Source: Burkholderia sp. L27(2015) | GTDB lineage: Bacteria > Pseudomonadota > Gammaproteobacteria > Burkholderiales > Burkholderiaceae | Assembly: GCF_009765705.1 (NCBI RefSeq) | Contig: NZ_LMUX01000007.1 | Span: forward strand, 34,716 to 98,715 | Direction of reading: 5' to 3' | Length of the DNA: 64,000 nt | In this document: piece by piece, positions 19,890-29,520 of the stretch | Numbering within the stretch: position 1 is the first letter of the stretch | How the letters are laid out: each line of letters opens with the position of its first letter | Notes under the pieces: generated by a model | What the model was told of the DNA's origin: nothing | Databases searched by the model: none | Seen by the model: the letters and a program-made list of their open reading frames with translations, nothing else | Translations under genes and position numbers: made by a program

Positions 19890-21686
19890 TTATTCGCCCA
19901 ACCACGCTTCGCGCCATTTGCGCGCCGTGCCACGGGCCTGCGAAGCAGTGAGTCGATAGCGAGCGACATCCGGAGCATCCAACTTGACGGTGTAGCCACG
20001 CAATTCGTCGCGATGGAAGGCATGTACTTCAATGCGCTCGCCGCTACGATAACGCGTCAACAAACTGTCAAGATTACTGCCGGTTACGCGCAGTCCATCG
20101 AGCGCCACAAGGACATCACCTGCCGATAGCCCGGCTCGATGCGCCGCGCCGTTCTCATACACGCTCGCAAGCGTACACTCGGCGCCGCCGCGCACGCGTG
20201 CCCCGAGCGACGGTTTGCCCGCGCCGGCGTCGGGCGCCAGCGTAATACCGAACGGTTCCAGCAACGCCTGCATCGGAAGATCGCGCGTGCCGTGGACCGC
20301 GAGCGCAAACAGCTTGCGCAGATCCGCGCCCGTCGCTTCGGCGATCAGTGCCTCCACGTCCTGCTCTTCGATGCCCTGTGGATTGCCGCGGTAAAAGTCA
20401 CGTCCATAGCGCGCCCACAATAGACGCATCACGTCGTCAAGCGAACGGCGGTTGCGTGTTTGCAAGCGTATCGACAGGTCGAACGCCAACGCCACCAGCG
20501 ATCCTTTGGTGTAGTAGCTGACGATCGCATTGGGCGCATTCTCGTCCTGCCGGTAATACTTGACCCATGCGTCAAATGAACTCTGTGCCACGCTTTGCTT
20601 CAAGCGTCCACTGCCGCGCAGTACGCCGGCGATCGTCTTGCCCAGCAATTGCAAATAGTCGTCGCCCGTGATGGCCTTGCTGCGCACCAACATCAAGTCG
20701 TCGTAATACGACGTGAAGCCTTCGAACAGCCAGAGCAGCGAGCTATAGTTTTCCTGCGTCAAATCGTAGGGCGCGAAACGCGCCGGCTTGATGCGTTTGA
20801 CGTTCCACGTGTGGAAATACTCGTGGCTGCATAGCCCGAGATACGTGCGATAGCCTTCGGTCAAAGCCGCCGTACCCGTCTGCCCTTGGCACGGCAAATC
20901 GGCGCGATTGCAGATCAACGCCGTCGACGCCCGGTGTTCGAGGCCCCCATAACCATCGGTCACGGCCATGGTCATGAACACATACCGATCGACCGGCGCG
21001 GCATGAGTCTTGGGTTCGAACAGCGCAATCTGCGTTTCGCAGATCTGCTTGAGATCGGTGGTCAGGCGTTCGAGATCGAGCCCCGGCACGCGGCCGCTAA
21101 TCACGACATCGTGCGGCACCCCATGAGCCTTGAACTGGCCCAGCGCGAAACGGCCCAATGTCACTGGATGGTCAATCAGCTCGTCGTAGTCGGCGGCGTG
21201 GTATTGCCCGAACGCGTAGCGGCGGGTACCCCGCGCTTCGCTCAGCGCGGTTGCCACGCGCCAGTCGGCATAGGCCTCGCCTTCGGGCTTGCGCAACTCG
21301 ACACGACACGGCGCCGCTTCATGGCCAAGCGCCGCGAGGAACACGCTGGTGCCGTTGAAAAAGCCGACGGTATCGTCCAGGTGCGCCGCGCGCACCGACA
21401 GATCCCACGCATACACCTCGTAGGTGAGCGTCAACGCGCCGCGAACCGGAGCCGCCTGCCAACTGTGCTTGTCGGTTTTTTCGATTGCCACCCGTCGGCC
21501 ATCCGCCGAGGCGGCCGTCAGCGTCACGATGTTGCGGGCGAATTCGCGCACCATATAGCTGCCCGGAATCCAGACTGGCAGCATGAAACGCTGCCCCTGC
21601 GGGTCGGGATCGCTCAGCGTGAGCGTGACTTCGAATAGATGAGCGCTTGGATCTTTGGGAACAATCGAGTAAAGGACGGGCTTCAT
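19890..21686 (-). CDS. M61-family glycyl aminopeptidase with PDZ domain
   Basis: This 598-residue protein is a gluzincin-type metallopeptidase. The zinc motif HEYFH is at residues 288-292, with the downstream glutamate in FEGFTSYYDD (about Glu322) and GGLEH at 247-251 as the substrate-facing motif. A PDZ domain spans about residues 490-570 (VYENGAAHRAGLSAGDVLVA). There is no evident signal peptide, so a cytoplasmic site is likely. Family members prefer N-terminal glycine or alanine. A dsbC-like gene lies 29 bp upstream in the same direction. Confidence 0.88.
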   Translation of the reverse strand: MKPVLYSIVPKDPSAHLFEVTLTLSDPDPQGQRFMLPVWIPGSYMVREFARNIVTLTAASADGRRVAIEKTDKHSWQAAPVRGALTLTYEVYAWDLSVRAAHLDDTVGFFNGTSVFLAALGHEAAPCRVELRKPEGEAYADWRVATALSEARGTRRYAFGQYHAADYDELIDHPVTLGRFALGQFKAHGVPHDVVISGRVPGLDLERLTTDLKQICETQIALFEPKTHAAPVDRYVFMTMAVTDGYGGLEHRASTALICNRADLPCQGQTGTAALTEGYRTYLGLCSHEYFHTWNVKRIKPARFAPYDLTQENYSSLLWLFEGFTSYYDDLMLVRSKAITGDDYLQLLGKTIAGVLRGSGRLKQSVAQSSFDAWVKYYRQDENAPNAIVSYYTKGSLVALAFDLSIRLQTRNRRSLDDVMRLLWARYGRDFYRGNPQGIEEQDVEALIAEATGADLRKLFALAVHGTRDLPMQALLEPFGITLAPDAGAGKPSLGARVRGGAECTLASVYENGAAHRAGLSAGDVLVALDGLRVTGSNLDSLLTRYRSGERIEVHAFHRDELRGYTVKLDAPDVARYRLTASQARGTARKWREAWLGE

Positions 21687-21715
21687 CGGCAGCGAGATAG
21701 ATTGAAAGAAAAAAA

Positions 21716-22450
21716 TCAGTGAATCGTGGCGAGTTGCTTTTCGAGCTCGTCGGCCGACACCGCGCCCGGCAGCCGGCGACCGTCAGCCAGAATGATGGTG
21801 GGCGTGCCGTCCACCTTCAGGCGCTGGCCCAGCGCCAGGTTCTTGTCGAGAGCCGCGGTATCGCATTGCCCCGAGCCGGTCGGGGTTTTATGGTTCACCA
21901 TCCAGTTTTCCCAAGCCGCGGCTCGGTCGGACGCACACCAGATGATTTTCGATTTCACGCTGGAATCCGGTGTCAGCACGGGATACAGAAAGGTGTAGAC
22001 GGTAATGTTGTTGACGTCCTTCAAGCTCTCTTCCAACCGTTTGCAAAACGGGCAATTCGGGTCGGAAAATACGGCGATCTTTCGACTGCCGTTGCCTTTG
22101 ACTACCTTGATTGCATCCGCGAGCGGCAAGGTATCGAAGCCCACCTTGTTTTGCTCGGCCAGCTTCGCCTGCGTCAAATTGGTGTGAGTCTGGGTGTCGA
22201 GCAAATCGCCGATCAACACGTAGTTGCCTGCCGCATCGCTATAGATAATCTGATTGCCGAGATTGACCTCGTACAGCCCGGCCACGGGCGTTTTGCTCAC
22301 GCTCTGGATGGGTGCGTCGGCACCTAGCCGATCTTGCAGCGTCGCCTTGATCTTGTCGGTCACCCCGTCCGCACTGGCCGTGCCGGCCAATACCAATGCG
22401 ACGCCAATCGCGCCAACCAGCCGGGCGCCCAAGCGCATCTTTGCGTTCAT
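21716..22450 (-). CDS. dsbC: DsbC/DsbG-type thiol:disulfide interchange protein
   Basis: This 244-residue periplasmic protein has a signal peptide ending near ASA (about residue 27), an N-terminal dimerisation domain and a thioredoxin domain with the active site CPFC at Cys133-Cys136. The cis-proline loop is DGTPTIIL. A second cysteine pair is present in WCASD and GQCDT, as in DsbC. It should isomerise wrong disulfides together with a DsbD reductant. It lies between the hydroxylase and the M61 gene on the same strand. Confidence 0.9.
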   Translation of the reverse strand: MNAKMRLGARLVGAIGVALVLAGTASADGVTDKIKATLQDRLGADAPIQSVSKTPVAGLYEVNLGNQIIYSDAAGNYVLIGDLLDTQTHTNLTQAKLAEQNKVGFDTLPLADAIKVVKGNGSRKIAVFSDPNCPFCKRLEESLKDVNNITVYTFLYPVLTPDSSVKSKIIWCASDRAAAWENWMVNHKTPTGSGQCDTAALDKNLALGQRLKVDGTPTIILADGRRLPGAVSADELEKQLATIH

Positions 22451-22507
22451 ATCTATCCTCGTTTAAACCATTAGACCTGTACGGATGCGCCGCCAAGCCC
22501 TAAAAAA

Positions 22508-23674
22508 TCAGCCCAGCGCGCTTGAGACCAGCCAACGTTTGATCAGCGGTTGGGACGCCACCAGCGACATTCCCAGATTGCGCGCACCACGCACCATAGC
22601 CCCCGGTGCCGCAAAGAGCCGGTGCAAGCCATCGGTCGCGATCACCAGTTTTTGAATATCGGCGCGGCGCGAACGTTCGTAACGGCGCAGCAAGATCAGA
22701 TCGCCCGGATCGCGAAAAGGTTCGCGCTGCCCGACGACATCGACCAGCGAGGCCACATCGCGCATACCGAGATTCATGCCTTGGCCCGCCAGCGGATGTA
22801 TCGTGTGGGCGGCGTCGCCCACCAGCGCAATGCGCGGTGCGATCAAGCGATCCACCTCCTGCAGCACCAACGCAAAGCCGCGGGCCGGCGTCACACATTC
22901 AAGCGCGCCCAATTTGCTGCCGACGGCTTGCTCGACCTGCGCGGCCAGTTGCGCCGGTTCGAGCGCGAGCAAGGCCTGCGCATGCGCCGACTCAGCCGAC
23001 CACACCAAGGACACGTGCTGATCGGGCAATGGCAGCAGAGCAATGATTTCGCCGTGGCTGAACCATTGATAAGCGGTTTCACCGTGCGGCAAGGCCGCGC
23101 GAAAATTGGCGACGATGCCGGTTTGCCGGTAGTCGCGCTGTTTGACTTGTGCTTCGGTCTGCGAACGTACCCACGAATGAGCGCCGTCCGCGCCTACCAC
23201 CAACCGCGCTTGCAGGCTTGCACCGCTGTCCAGTGTCAGCGTCGCCGCTTTTGCGTCCACCGTCAGCGCCTGTGCACGCTGCGCGATCCAGGTCACGTTC
23301 GGTTGAAAGCCCAGCGCGGCATCGAGAGCGCGCTCGACCAAGCCGGATTCGACAATCCACGCCAACTGCGGCACTGCAGCCTGGAACGCGGAAAAATGAA
23401 GTTGTGCCAATGCGTCGCCAAACACCCGCATATCGAAAACCGGAGTCAGGCGTGCTCGATCGAGCGCTGGCCAAACCCGCAACTGTTCGAGCAGCGCTTG
23501 CGAACTCGACGAAAACGCATACACGCGCGAGTCGTAGCCGTCGGGCGTCGGCGCGGCCGGCGCCGGGCTTGCCAGCAAGGCCACGCGTAGACCGGACTGC
23601 GCCAGGGCCAGCGCGGATGTCTTGCCGAGCAAACCGCCGCCGACGACCGCGATGTCATATGTTTGTAGTGTCAT
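22508..23674 (-). CDS. UbiH/UbiF/VisC-family FAD monooxygenase
   Basis: This 388-residue flavoprotein hydroxylase has the dinucleotide fold IAVVGGGLLGKTSALAL at the start, the DG motif VVGADGAHSWVRS and the GD motif LVGDAAHTIHPLAGQGMNLG, which are diagnostic of ubiquinone-ring hydroxylases. The start at 23674 (MTLQTYDIAV) is preferred over an upstream frame extension. The exact ring position cannot be told from sequence, so no symbol is given; it may be UbiH, UbiF or a broad UbiM-like enzyme. Confidence 0.85.
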   Translation of the reverse strand: MTLQTYDIAVVGGGLLGKTSALALAQSGLRVALLASPAPAAPTPDGYDSRVYAFSSSSQALLEQLRVWPALDRARLTPVFDMRVFGDALAQLHFSAFQAAVPQLAWIVESGLVERALDAALGFQPNVTWIAQRAQALTVDAKAATLTLDSGASLQARLVVGADGAHSWVRSQTEAQVKQRDYRQTGIVANFRAALPHGETAYQWFSHGEIIALLPLPDQHVSLVWSAESAHAQALLALEPAQLAAQVEQAVGSKLGALECVTPARGFALVLQEVDRLIAPRIALVGDAAHTIHPLAGQGMNLGMRDVASLVDVVGQREPFRDPGDLILLRRYERSRRADIQKLVIATDGLHRLFAAPGAMVRGARNLGMSLVASQPLIKRWLVSSALG

Positions 23675-24107
23675 CGTTGCATTATAGCCGGGCGCCTGTC
23701 GGTCGTTTGGCAAACGCCGGGGCCGGTGAGCTGGATTTTATGCCCCAGGGTGTCGCGAAGATTTGCGGGGTTTCGCGGGTTGGCTCGCGGGTTGGCTCGT
23801 ATACAAACGTTTACAGCCAGACGGGGGTTTTTTTACCGGCTTTTTACGCGCTGCTGCCTACACTGGTGTCGTGTTCCACAACCAGTGAGTCTAAGTCATG
23901 GGCCATGCCACTGCCCTGCAGTCCTTTAACCGTAACGATGTAACAGCTCGAACAGCTCGATCTGCAATAGTACGAACCCACTTCCCCGCGGCACGCTACG
24001 CTCATATCAAAGCGCGCCACTCGTCTGATTCGATGCGTGCAATGTTGGGCGCGCATCCGACGCGCAGCGCACCGGACCGCCGCACACGCGTAACCGAAGA
24101 ACGCGTC
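23675..24107. other. 433-base spacer, no supported gene
   Basis: The gap between the divergent hydroxylase and the 74-residue gene holds a direct 12-bp duplication, GCGGGTTGGCTC at 23775 and 23787, and T-rich stretches around 23827-23843. A reading frame from 23898 is open through the downstream gene but its first 70 codons show no conserved-looking composition. Confidence 0.5.
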
Positions 24108-24332
24108 ATGTTGCAAATCACCCTCGACGAATCCCTGTTAGCCACCTTCCGACGCAACATGTTCGGCGCCCGCGAAGGCCTGATCCAACTCCTGCGCGTA
24201 CAACCCGACCCGCGTCACACCACTCGCGTCAGAGTATGGCTGGGCTTGACCCGCCCCGCACTGCACAGCGTCATCGCGCTGGTCCTCAGGACCTTGCCCG
24301 AAGCCGAAATCGGCCGAATTGCCCCCGCCTAA
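24108..24332 (+). CDS. conserved-looking small protein, function unknown
   Basis: A 74-residue protein starting MLQITLDESLLATFRRN. It is compact, has regular hydrophobic spacing, ends RTLPEAEIGRIAPA, and stops 11 bp before the DapA-like gene, so the two are likely co-transcribed. Codon choice and GC pattern match neighbouring genes. The longer upstream frame looks like untranslated leader. I do not recognise a named domain; the alternating pattern would fit a small alpha/beta fold. Confidence 0.55.
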   Translation: MLQITLDESLLATFRRNMFGAREGLIQLLRVQPDPRHTTRVRVWLGLTRPALHSVIALVLRTLPEAEIGRIAPA

Positions 24333-24343
24333 GAGAATTCACG

Positions 24344-25279
24344 ATGAAATCCGCTACCCGCTTCAGCGGCGTCTGGGTGCCGCTCATCACCCCGTTCCAG
24401 TTTAATGCCCAGGACCCCGCCGAAGCCGGCGCAGTCGATCTCGCCACCGCTCAGCGTCTCGCGCGCTTCTATGCCGACGCAGGTGTGGCCGGACTTGTCG
24501 TATGCGGCACCACCGGGGAAGCCGCGACGCTTTCGCCCACCGAACAGCATGCGTTGCTCAGCGCGGTGCTTGAAGCCGTGCAAGGGCGCTGCCCCGTCAT
24601 GATGGGCGTGGCCGGCAACCATACCGATGCGCTGGCGCAGCGCGTACGCTTGCTCGACGGCTTCGACCTGGCGGGTCTGCTGATATCGCCGCCGGCTTAT
24701 GTCAAACCGTCGCAGGCCGGCATCATCGCGCATTATCTGAAGTTGGCCTCGGCCACGCGTCATCCTGTCGTGCTGTACAACATCCCGTCGCGCACCGGCG
24801 TCAATATGACGCCCGTCACGGTGGCGAAGCTGGTGGCTACGGGGCGCTTCCCGGCCATCAAGGAATCGGCGGGCGACGTGCCGCAAATGCTGAACCTGCT
24901 TGAGATTCCACAACTGGACGTGCTTTGCGGCGACGATATCTTGTTGCTGGCGAGCTTGTTGATGGGTGCCAGCGGAACAATTTGCGCGTCCGCTCACATT
25001 CGGCCCGATCTGTTCGTATCGCTTTATCAGCAGGTTCGACAAGGGCGTGGCGCTGCGGCGACGGCGTTGTTCCAGCAACTCAAGCCGCTGATTGAAACGC
25101 TGTTTTCAGAGCCGAATCCGGCTCCCCTGAAGGCCGCGCTTGCACAACAAGGCTGGTTGCGCGAAACGCTGCGGCTGCCCATGACGCCGGTGAGCGAAGC
25201 CTGCAATCAGAACCTCGCGCTGCAGCTTGAACGTGTCATGAAGCTTGAAAAAGTGGGCGTCAGCGCTTTGGCCGCCTGA
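24344..25279 (+). CDS. dihydrodipicolinate synthase family protein (DapA-like)
   Basis: This 311-residue class I aldolase-type TIM barrel retains the DapA active-site set: the double threonine in CGTTGEAATLS, the tyrosine in VVLYNIPSRTGVNM, the arginine in SRTG and the Schiff-base lysine in FPAIKESAGD. It could condense pyruvate with aspartate semialdehyde for lysine and peptidoglycan. Because it is not in a lysine or bamC context and the family includes many sugar-acid aldolases, it may be a paralogue; I leave the symbol open. Confidence 0.82.
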   Translation: MKSATRFSGVWVPLITPFQFNAQDPAEAGAVDLATAQRLARFYADAGVAGLVVCGTTGEAATLSPTEQHALLSAVLEAVQGRCPVMMGVAGNHTDALAQRVRLLDGFDLAGLLISPPAYVKPSQAGIIAHYLKLASATRHPVVLYNIPSRTGVNMTPVTVAKLVATGRFPAIKESAGDVPQMLNLLEIPQLDVLCGDDILLLASLLMGASGTICASAHIRPDLFVSLYQQVRQGRGAAATALFQQLKPLIETLFSEPNPAPLKAALAQQGWLRETLRLPMTPVSEACNQNLALQLERVMKLEKVGVSALAA

Positions 25280-25597
25280 TCGGGCAGAACGCGGCAGCGG
25301 TGCCCTGCGTGCGCTTTTGCGCTTAGCCCCGCGCGCGCGGCGTCTGCCAGGGTATATTGGCCTGCGCATCGACTCGCGTATCTGCTTATGCATCGACGTT
25401 CGCATTGATGTGTGCATCTACGTGTTTGCGCTGCACCGCAGCCGCAACGGTACAATAGCGGTTTCCCCGGTGGTGAACGGCGACTGCGCCCGACCCCGGC
25501 GCAGCGTCGAGGCGCGCGCCCAGGCTGGCGCCAAGCCACTCCGAACCCTTCGTTCGAGCCCACCCGGTCCGCCTGAACCCGATTCGCGAAGGATCCC
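25280..25597. other. 318-base spacer upstream of ychF
   Basis: The left half contains a five-unit 12-bp array (25366-25425). The right half holds TACAAT (25451-25456), a candidate -10 element for ychF, with a weak TTGCGC 19 bases upstream. No gene is supported. Confidence 0.5.
25366..25425. repeat. 12-bp degenerate tandem array, five units
   Basis: Units of 12 bp in phase: GCATCGACTCGC (25366), GTATCTGCTTAT (25378), GCATCGACGTTC (25390), GCATTGATGTGT (25402) and GCATCTACGTGT (25414). All keep G-AT near the start. Confidence 0.75.
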
Positions 25598-26692
25598 ATG
25601 AGCCTCAAATGCGGCATTGTCGGCTTGCCCAACGTCGGCAAGTCCACCCTGTTTAATGCACTGACCAAAGCCGGCATCGCCGCTGAAAATTACCCGTTCT
25701 GCACGATAGAGCCGAACGTCGGTATCGTCGAAGTGCCGGATCCGCGCCTGCAGGCGCTGGCCGAGATCGTCAAGCCGGAGCGCATCGTGCCGGCCATCGT
25801 CGAATTTGTCGATATCGCCGGCCTGGTCGCGGGCGCGTCCAAGGGCGAAGGGCTGGGCAACAAATTCCTCGCCAACATCCGCGAAACCGACGCAATTACG
25901 CATGTGGTGCGCTGCTTCGAAGATCCGAACGTGATCCATGTGGCCGGCAAGATCGATCCGCTGTCCGACATCGAAGTGATCAATACCGAGTTGGCACTGG
26001 CCGACTTGGCCACGGTCGAGAAAGCATTGTCGCGCTATACCAAGGCGGCCAAGTCGGGCAACGATAAGGAAGCGATCAAGCTCGCCGCCGTGCTCGAACG
26101 CGTGCGTGCGCAGCTCGATCAAGCCAAACCGGTACGTGCGCTCGATTTGTCCGATGATGAACTCGTGCTGCTCAAGCCGTTCTGCCTGATCACCGCCAAA
26201 CCGACCATGTACGTCGCGAACGTGAAAGACGACGGCTTCCACAACAACCCGCTGCTCGACGTCGTAACAAAATACGCCGAATCCGAGAAGGCGCCGGTTG
26301 TGGCTGTGTGCGCCGCGATCGAAGCGGAAATTGCCGACTTGCCTGAAGAAGATATGGGCGTGTTTCTGGCCGACATGGGCATGGAAGAACCAGGCTTGGC
26401 CCGCGTGATCCGCGCCGGGTTCCGCTTGCTCGGTTTGCAGACCTATTTCACCGCAGGCGTGAAGGAAGTGCGTGCCTGGACCATCCATGTAGGCGACACG
26501 GCGCCCCAGGCTGCCGGCGTCATCCATACCGACTTTGAACGCGGCTTTATCCGCGCGCAGACGATAGCCTTCAATGACTTCATCGCCTTCAAGGGTGAAC
26601 AAGGCGCGAAGGAAGCGGGCAAGATGCGCGCTGAAGGGAAGGAATATGTCGTGCATGATGGCGACGTGCTGAATTTCTTGTTCAACGTCTAG
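25598..26692 (+). CDS. ychF: Obg-family ATPase/GTPase YchF
   Basis: This 364-residue protein has the G1 loop [18 protein letters not shown] at about residues 8-25, switch region [20 protein letters not shown] as G3 and a C-terminal TGS domain ending [14 protein letters not shown]. YchF binds ATP better than GTP, associates with ribosomes and dampens oxidative-stress responses. Length is standard. It is monocistronic here with its own terminator. Confidence 0.95.
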   Translation: MSLKCGIVGLPNVGKSTLFNALTKAGIAAENYPFCTIEPNVGIVEVPDPRLQALAEIVKPERIVPAIVEFVDIAGLVAGASKGEGLGNKFLANIRETDAITHVVRCFEDPNVIHVAGKIDPLSDIEVINTELALADLATVEKALSRYTKAAKSGNDKEAIKLAAVLERVRAQLDQAKPVRALDLSDDELVLLKPFCLITAKPTMYVANVKDDGFHNNPLLDVVTKYAESEKAPVVAVCAAIEAEIADLPEEDMGVFLADMGMEEPGLARVIRAGFRLLGLQTYFTAGVKEVRAWTIHVGDTAPQAAGVIHTDFERGFIRAQTIAFNDFIAFKGEQGAKEAGKMRAEGKEYVVHDGDVLNFLFNV

Positions 26693-26760
26693 TGTGTTGA
26701 TTTAGCCTACCTAGCCCAAAATACAATTCCTCGATATATCAGGAATTTTGCAAGTGTCTA

Positions 26761-26787
26761 AGCCCGCGTTCAGCGGGCTTTTTTTTA
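26761..26787 (+). terminator. rho-independent terminator of ychF
   Basis: AGCCCGC (26761-26767) pairs with GCGGGCT (26773-26779) around a short loop, followed by a T run. An AT-rich 7-bp stem (AATTCCT/AGGAATT) sits just before it at 26725-26747. Confidence 0.9.
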
Positions 26788-27136
26788 TCCGCGTAACCCG
26801 GTAGTCTTAACACCGCTCTGCGGCCGGCGCGGGAGGCTAAGGAACAGTTTGTTGGCTTTCAAGTCGGTCATCCCCAATAGACAAGCTGGCCGCAATCGGG
26901 CCAGAATCACGACGCTTACATCACCGACGGCCGCGACACAGTCGACGTCCGACGCGTCGGCGAGGACTGAAGCAGTGGCGACGACCGCAGCTCAATCGAC
27001 GACGCAAAAGTCGTATACACCCGACGCCCCGTCGCCTATCTCCGCCCAGGCTCAGCCTCACGGCAGGCGACAGCTACCTAAGTAACCGCGGTCGCCGGGC
27101 TACAGCCAAGGTGACCGATTAAACGCGAGAGGCATT
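26788..27136. other. spacer upstream of the amino-acid ABC genes
   Basis: No supported gene. An open frame at 26849-27085 codes for a Thr/Ala/Ser-rich chain without hydrophobic core and is judged non-coding. GAGAGG shortly before 27137 is the likely ribosome-binding site of the permease. Confidence 0.5.
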
Positions 27137-27805
27137 GTGTATCACTGGGATTTTGGCGCAGTCTGGGCTTACCGCTCCTTGTTGTTTCAGGGCCTGTTAT
27201 ACACGCTGCTTTACACGGTGGTTTGCGTCGGCCTGGGCCTGCTGATCGGCCTGGTCACCGGTCTAGGCCGGCTGGCGAAAAGCGTGCTGATCCGCGCGCC
27301 ACTGCGTGCCTATGTAGAACTGTTTCGCTGCACGCCGGTACTCGTGCAATTGATCTGGTTTTACTACGCGTTGCCGATACTCACCGGCATCGACATGTCG
27401 GCGGCCACCGCCGCAGTGCTGGCGCTATCGCTCTACGGCGGCGCATTCTATTCGGAGATCGTGCGTGCCGGCGTGATCTCGATCGACGCGGGCCAGACCG
27501 AGGCCGGCATGGCGATCGGCATGACCCGCGCCCAGGTGATGCGCCGCGTGATCCTGCCGCAGGCGTTCAAACGCATGGTGCCGCCGCTGATGAGCCAGTC
27601 CATCATGCAGCTAAAAAATACCTCTTTGCTGTCGGTGCTTGCGGTTCCCGATTTGCTCTATCAGGGGCAATCCGCCGCGCACGATTCCTATCGCCCGCTC
27701 GAAATCTACACGATCGTGGCCATTTGCTATTTCGTCGTCCTGCTGCCCGCGACGATTATCTCCAAGCGGCTGGAAACCCGGCTCGCCAAGCAAGACAACG
27801 CGTGA
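27137..27805 (+). CDS. polar amino-acid ABC transporter permease
   Basis: This 222-residue inner-membrane protein of the HisM/GlnP type starts at a GTG preceded by GAGAGG. Five hydrophobic spans are visible, and the EAA loop that docks the ATPase reads EAGMAIGMTRAQVMRRVILPQ. VELFRCTPVLVQLIWFYYALP is the typical early segment of polar amino-acid permeases. A single permease gene implies a homodimeric channel. The ATPase follows 16 bp later; a binding-protein gene converges from the other strand. Confidence 0.9.
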   Translation: MYHWDFGAVWAYRSLLFQGLLYTLLYTVVCVGLGLLIGLVTGLGRLAKSVLIRAPLRAYVELFRCTPVLVQLIWFYYALPILTGIDMSAATAAVLALSLYGGAFYSEIVRAGVISIDAGQTEAGMAIGMTRAQVMRRVILPQAFKRMVPPLMSQSIMQLKNTSLLSVLAVPDLLYQGQSAAHDSYRPLEIYTIVAICYFVVLLPATIISKRLETRLAKQDNA

Positions 27806-27821
27806 CCGGGACGAGACAAAC

Positions 27822-28598
27822 ATGGCAGAACCAATGATCACCCTCACGCGTCTGCGCAAGCAATTCAATGCGCAGGTCGTGCTCAAGGACATTTCGCTGA
27901 CGGTCGAAAAAGGCAAGGTGGTCGCCATCATCGGCCCGTCGGGTTCCGGCAAATCGACACTGCTCAGGTGCATCAATCTGCTCACGATTCCCGATGGGGG
28001 GCATTTGCAGGTCGGCTCTCACAGTTTCGATTTCGACGCGCACAAGCGTGCGTTGCCGCCGGATCGTCAGCTTGCGAAGTTTCGCGCCAACACCGGCATG
28101 GTGTTCCAGCATTTCAACTTGTTCCCGCATATGACGGTTTTGCAAAACGTCATGGAGGGCATGCTGACGGTGCTGAAAAGACCGCACGCCGAAGCGGCCG
28201 AACAGGCTCGCGAGTTGCTGACTCGAGTTGGTCTGGCCGATCGCGCACAGGCTTATCCGAACAATTTATCGGGTGGACAGAAGCAGCGCGTGGCGATCGC
28301 CCGGGCGCTTGCGCTGCAACCCGAGGTGATGTTGTTCGACGAAGCCACCTCGGCGCTCGACCCCGAGCTGGTTGGCGAAGTATTGAGCGTGATCAGGACG
28401 CTGGCGCAAGCCGGTATGACGATGGTGCTGGTCACGCATGAAATCGCGTTTGCCCGCGAGGTGGCCGACGAGGTGGTGTTCATGCGCGATGGTGTGGTCG
28501 TCGAAAGTGGCCCCGCGGCGCAACTGATCGACCGGCCGGCGCAGGCGGCTACGCAAGCGTTTTTGGCGCGCTTTAATGCGGGTGCCGCAGCGTCTTGA
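27822..28598 (+). CDS. polar amino-acid ABC transporter ATP-binding protein
   Basis: This 258-residue GlnQ/HisP-like ATPase starts at MAEPMITLTRL (27822). The Walker A loop is GPSGSGKST, the Q-loop MVFQHFNLFPHMT, the signature LSGGQKQRVAIARAL and Walker B VMLFDEATSALDPE, with the switch histidine in LVTHEI. It energises import through the upstream permease. The frame is open upstream into the permease gene but the domain begins here. Confidence 0.93.
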   Translation: MAEPMITLTRLRKQFNAQVVLKDISLTVEKGKVVAIIGPSGSGKSTLLRCINLLTIPDGGHLQVGSHSFDFDAHKRALPPDRQLAKFRANTGMVFQHFNLFPHMTVLQNVMEGMLTVLKRPHAEAAEQARELLTRVGLADRAQAYPNNLSGGQKQRVAIARALALQPEVMLFDEATSALDPELVGEVLSVIRTLAQAGMTMVLVTHEIAFAREVADEVVFMRDGVVVESGPAAQLIDRPAQAATQAFLARFNAGAAAS

Positions 28599-28637
28599 GA
28601 GCAAGTGTTTGCATGCGCCGCTGAGCTGAGCCGCGCT

Positions 28638-28667
28638 CAGCACCAGCACCAGCACCAGCACCAGCAC
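28638..28667. repeat. CAGCAC hexanucleotide tract, five copies
   Basis: Five exact CAGCAC units lie between the ends of the convergent ATPase and binding-protein genes. Such perfect short tracts are prone to slippage, but here both neighbouring coding sequences end outside it. Confidence 0.9.
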
Positions 28668-28677
28668 CGCAGCTAGC

Positions 28678-29520
28678 TTAAAACGACGCGTCTTTCGGAA
28701 AATCCGTCGCCTTGATACCGACGAGCTTTTCCATATTGGCGAGTATCGTGGCGCGGGTCTTGCCGGTGCGGTGCATCTCCGCGAGCCACTGGTTGATGAA
28801 GTTCATCAGCGCCGGATCGCTTTCTTGCTGGATCCCCGCGCACACATCGGTGCCCTCGACCGGCGTGGGTATCACCATATGCCCCAGGCCCGGCGCCTTC
28901 GCGAGCACCGTGGCGGCCAGCACCACGACCAGCACCTGGGCATCGGCACGGCCGGTCTGCAACGCGAGCGTGGCGTCGCCCGAGGTGTCATAACGTCGCA
29001 CAGTCGCATTGGGCAGCGTGCGCGTGGCGAACTGATCCTGGTTCGAACCCACATCGACGGCGATGCGCGCGTCCGGCTTGTTGATCTCGGCCCAGGTGGT
29101 CGGGTTGTAGCCCTTGCGCGCGACAATGGTAAAAGTGTTGTGGAACACCGGGTCGGTGAACCCTATCATCTTGCGGCGCTGTTCGGTCGGCCCCAGGCCG
29201 AACATGCAATCGATCTTGTTGGACTGCAAGTCGAGCACCGCATTGCCCCAGGTCGTCTCCACATACTGCAGCTTGACGCCGAGCGCGCTGGCCAGGTCGC
29301 GCGCAAAATCGGCGCCGAAGCCCAGCCACTGTCCGGTCGCGATATCTTTGGCAAAGTAGGGCGCAGCGCCCGCCACCATGCCGCTACGCAAAGTCCCCGT
29401 GCGTTTGATGCGCGCCATCGCCGCTTCGCCTCCCGTTTGCGCATGCAACGCGCTTAAAGGCAACATGGCACCGATTCCGGTGGCGCCCAAGGCGCTGACG
29501 AATTGACGACGTGTAGGCAT
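28678..29520 (-). CDS. amino-acid ABC transporter substrate-binding protein
   Basis: This 280-residue periplasmic binding protein (SBP family 3) has a signal region with TRRQFVSALGATG, which looks like a twin-arginine motif, and a cleavage region near ALHAQ. GTLRSGMVAGAAPYF, GFGADFARDLASALG and DCMFGLGPTEQRRK are typical family-3 stretches. It is convergent with the permease and ATPase genes, an unusual arrangement since binding-protein genes usually head the operon; the three probably form one transporter. Confidence 0.87.
   Translation of the reverse strand: MPTRRQFVSALGATGIGAMLPLSALHAQTGGEAAMARIKRTGTLRSGMVAGAAPYFAKDIATGQWLGFGADFARDLASALGVKLQYVETTWGNAVLDLQSNKIDCMFGLGPTEQRRKMIGFTDPVFHNTFTIVARKGYNPTTWAEINKPDARIAVDVGSNQDQFATRTLPNATVRRYDTSGDATLALQTGRADAQVLVVVLAATVLAKAPGLGHMVIPTPVEGTDVCAGIQQESDPALMNFINQWLAEMHRTGKTRATILANMEKLVGIKATDFPKDASF

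Noticed and set aside
26849-27085. 78-residue frame rich in Thr, Ala and Ser before the ABC permease
   Set aside because: No hydrophobic core, domain or ribosome-binding site; composition fits non-coding GC-rich DNA.
28266-28667. Minus-strand frame starting with a Leu-Val repeat
   Set aside because: The repeat is the CAGCAC tract read backwards, and the rest is antisense to the ATPase gene.
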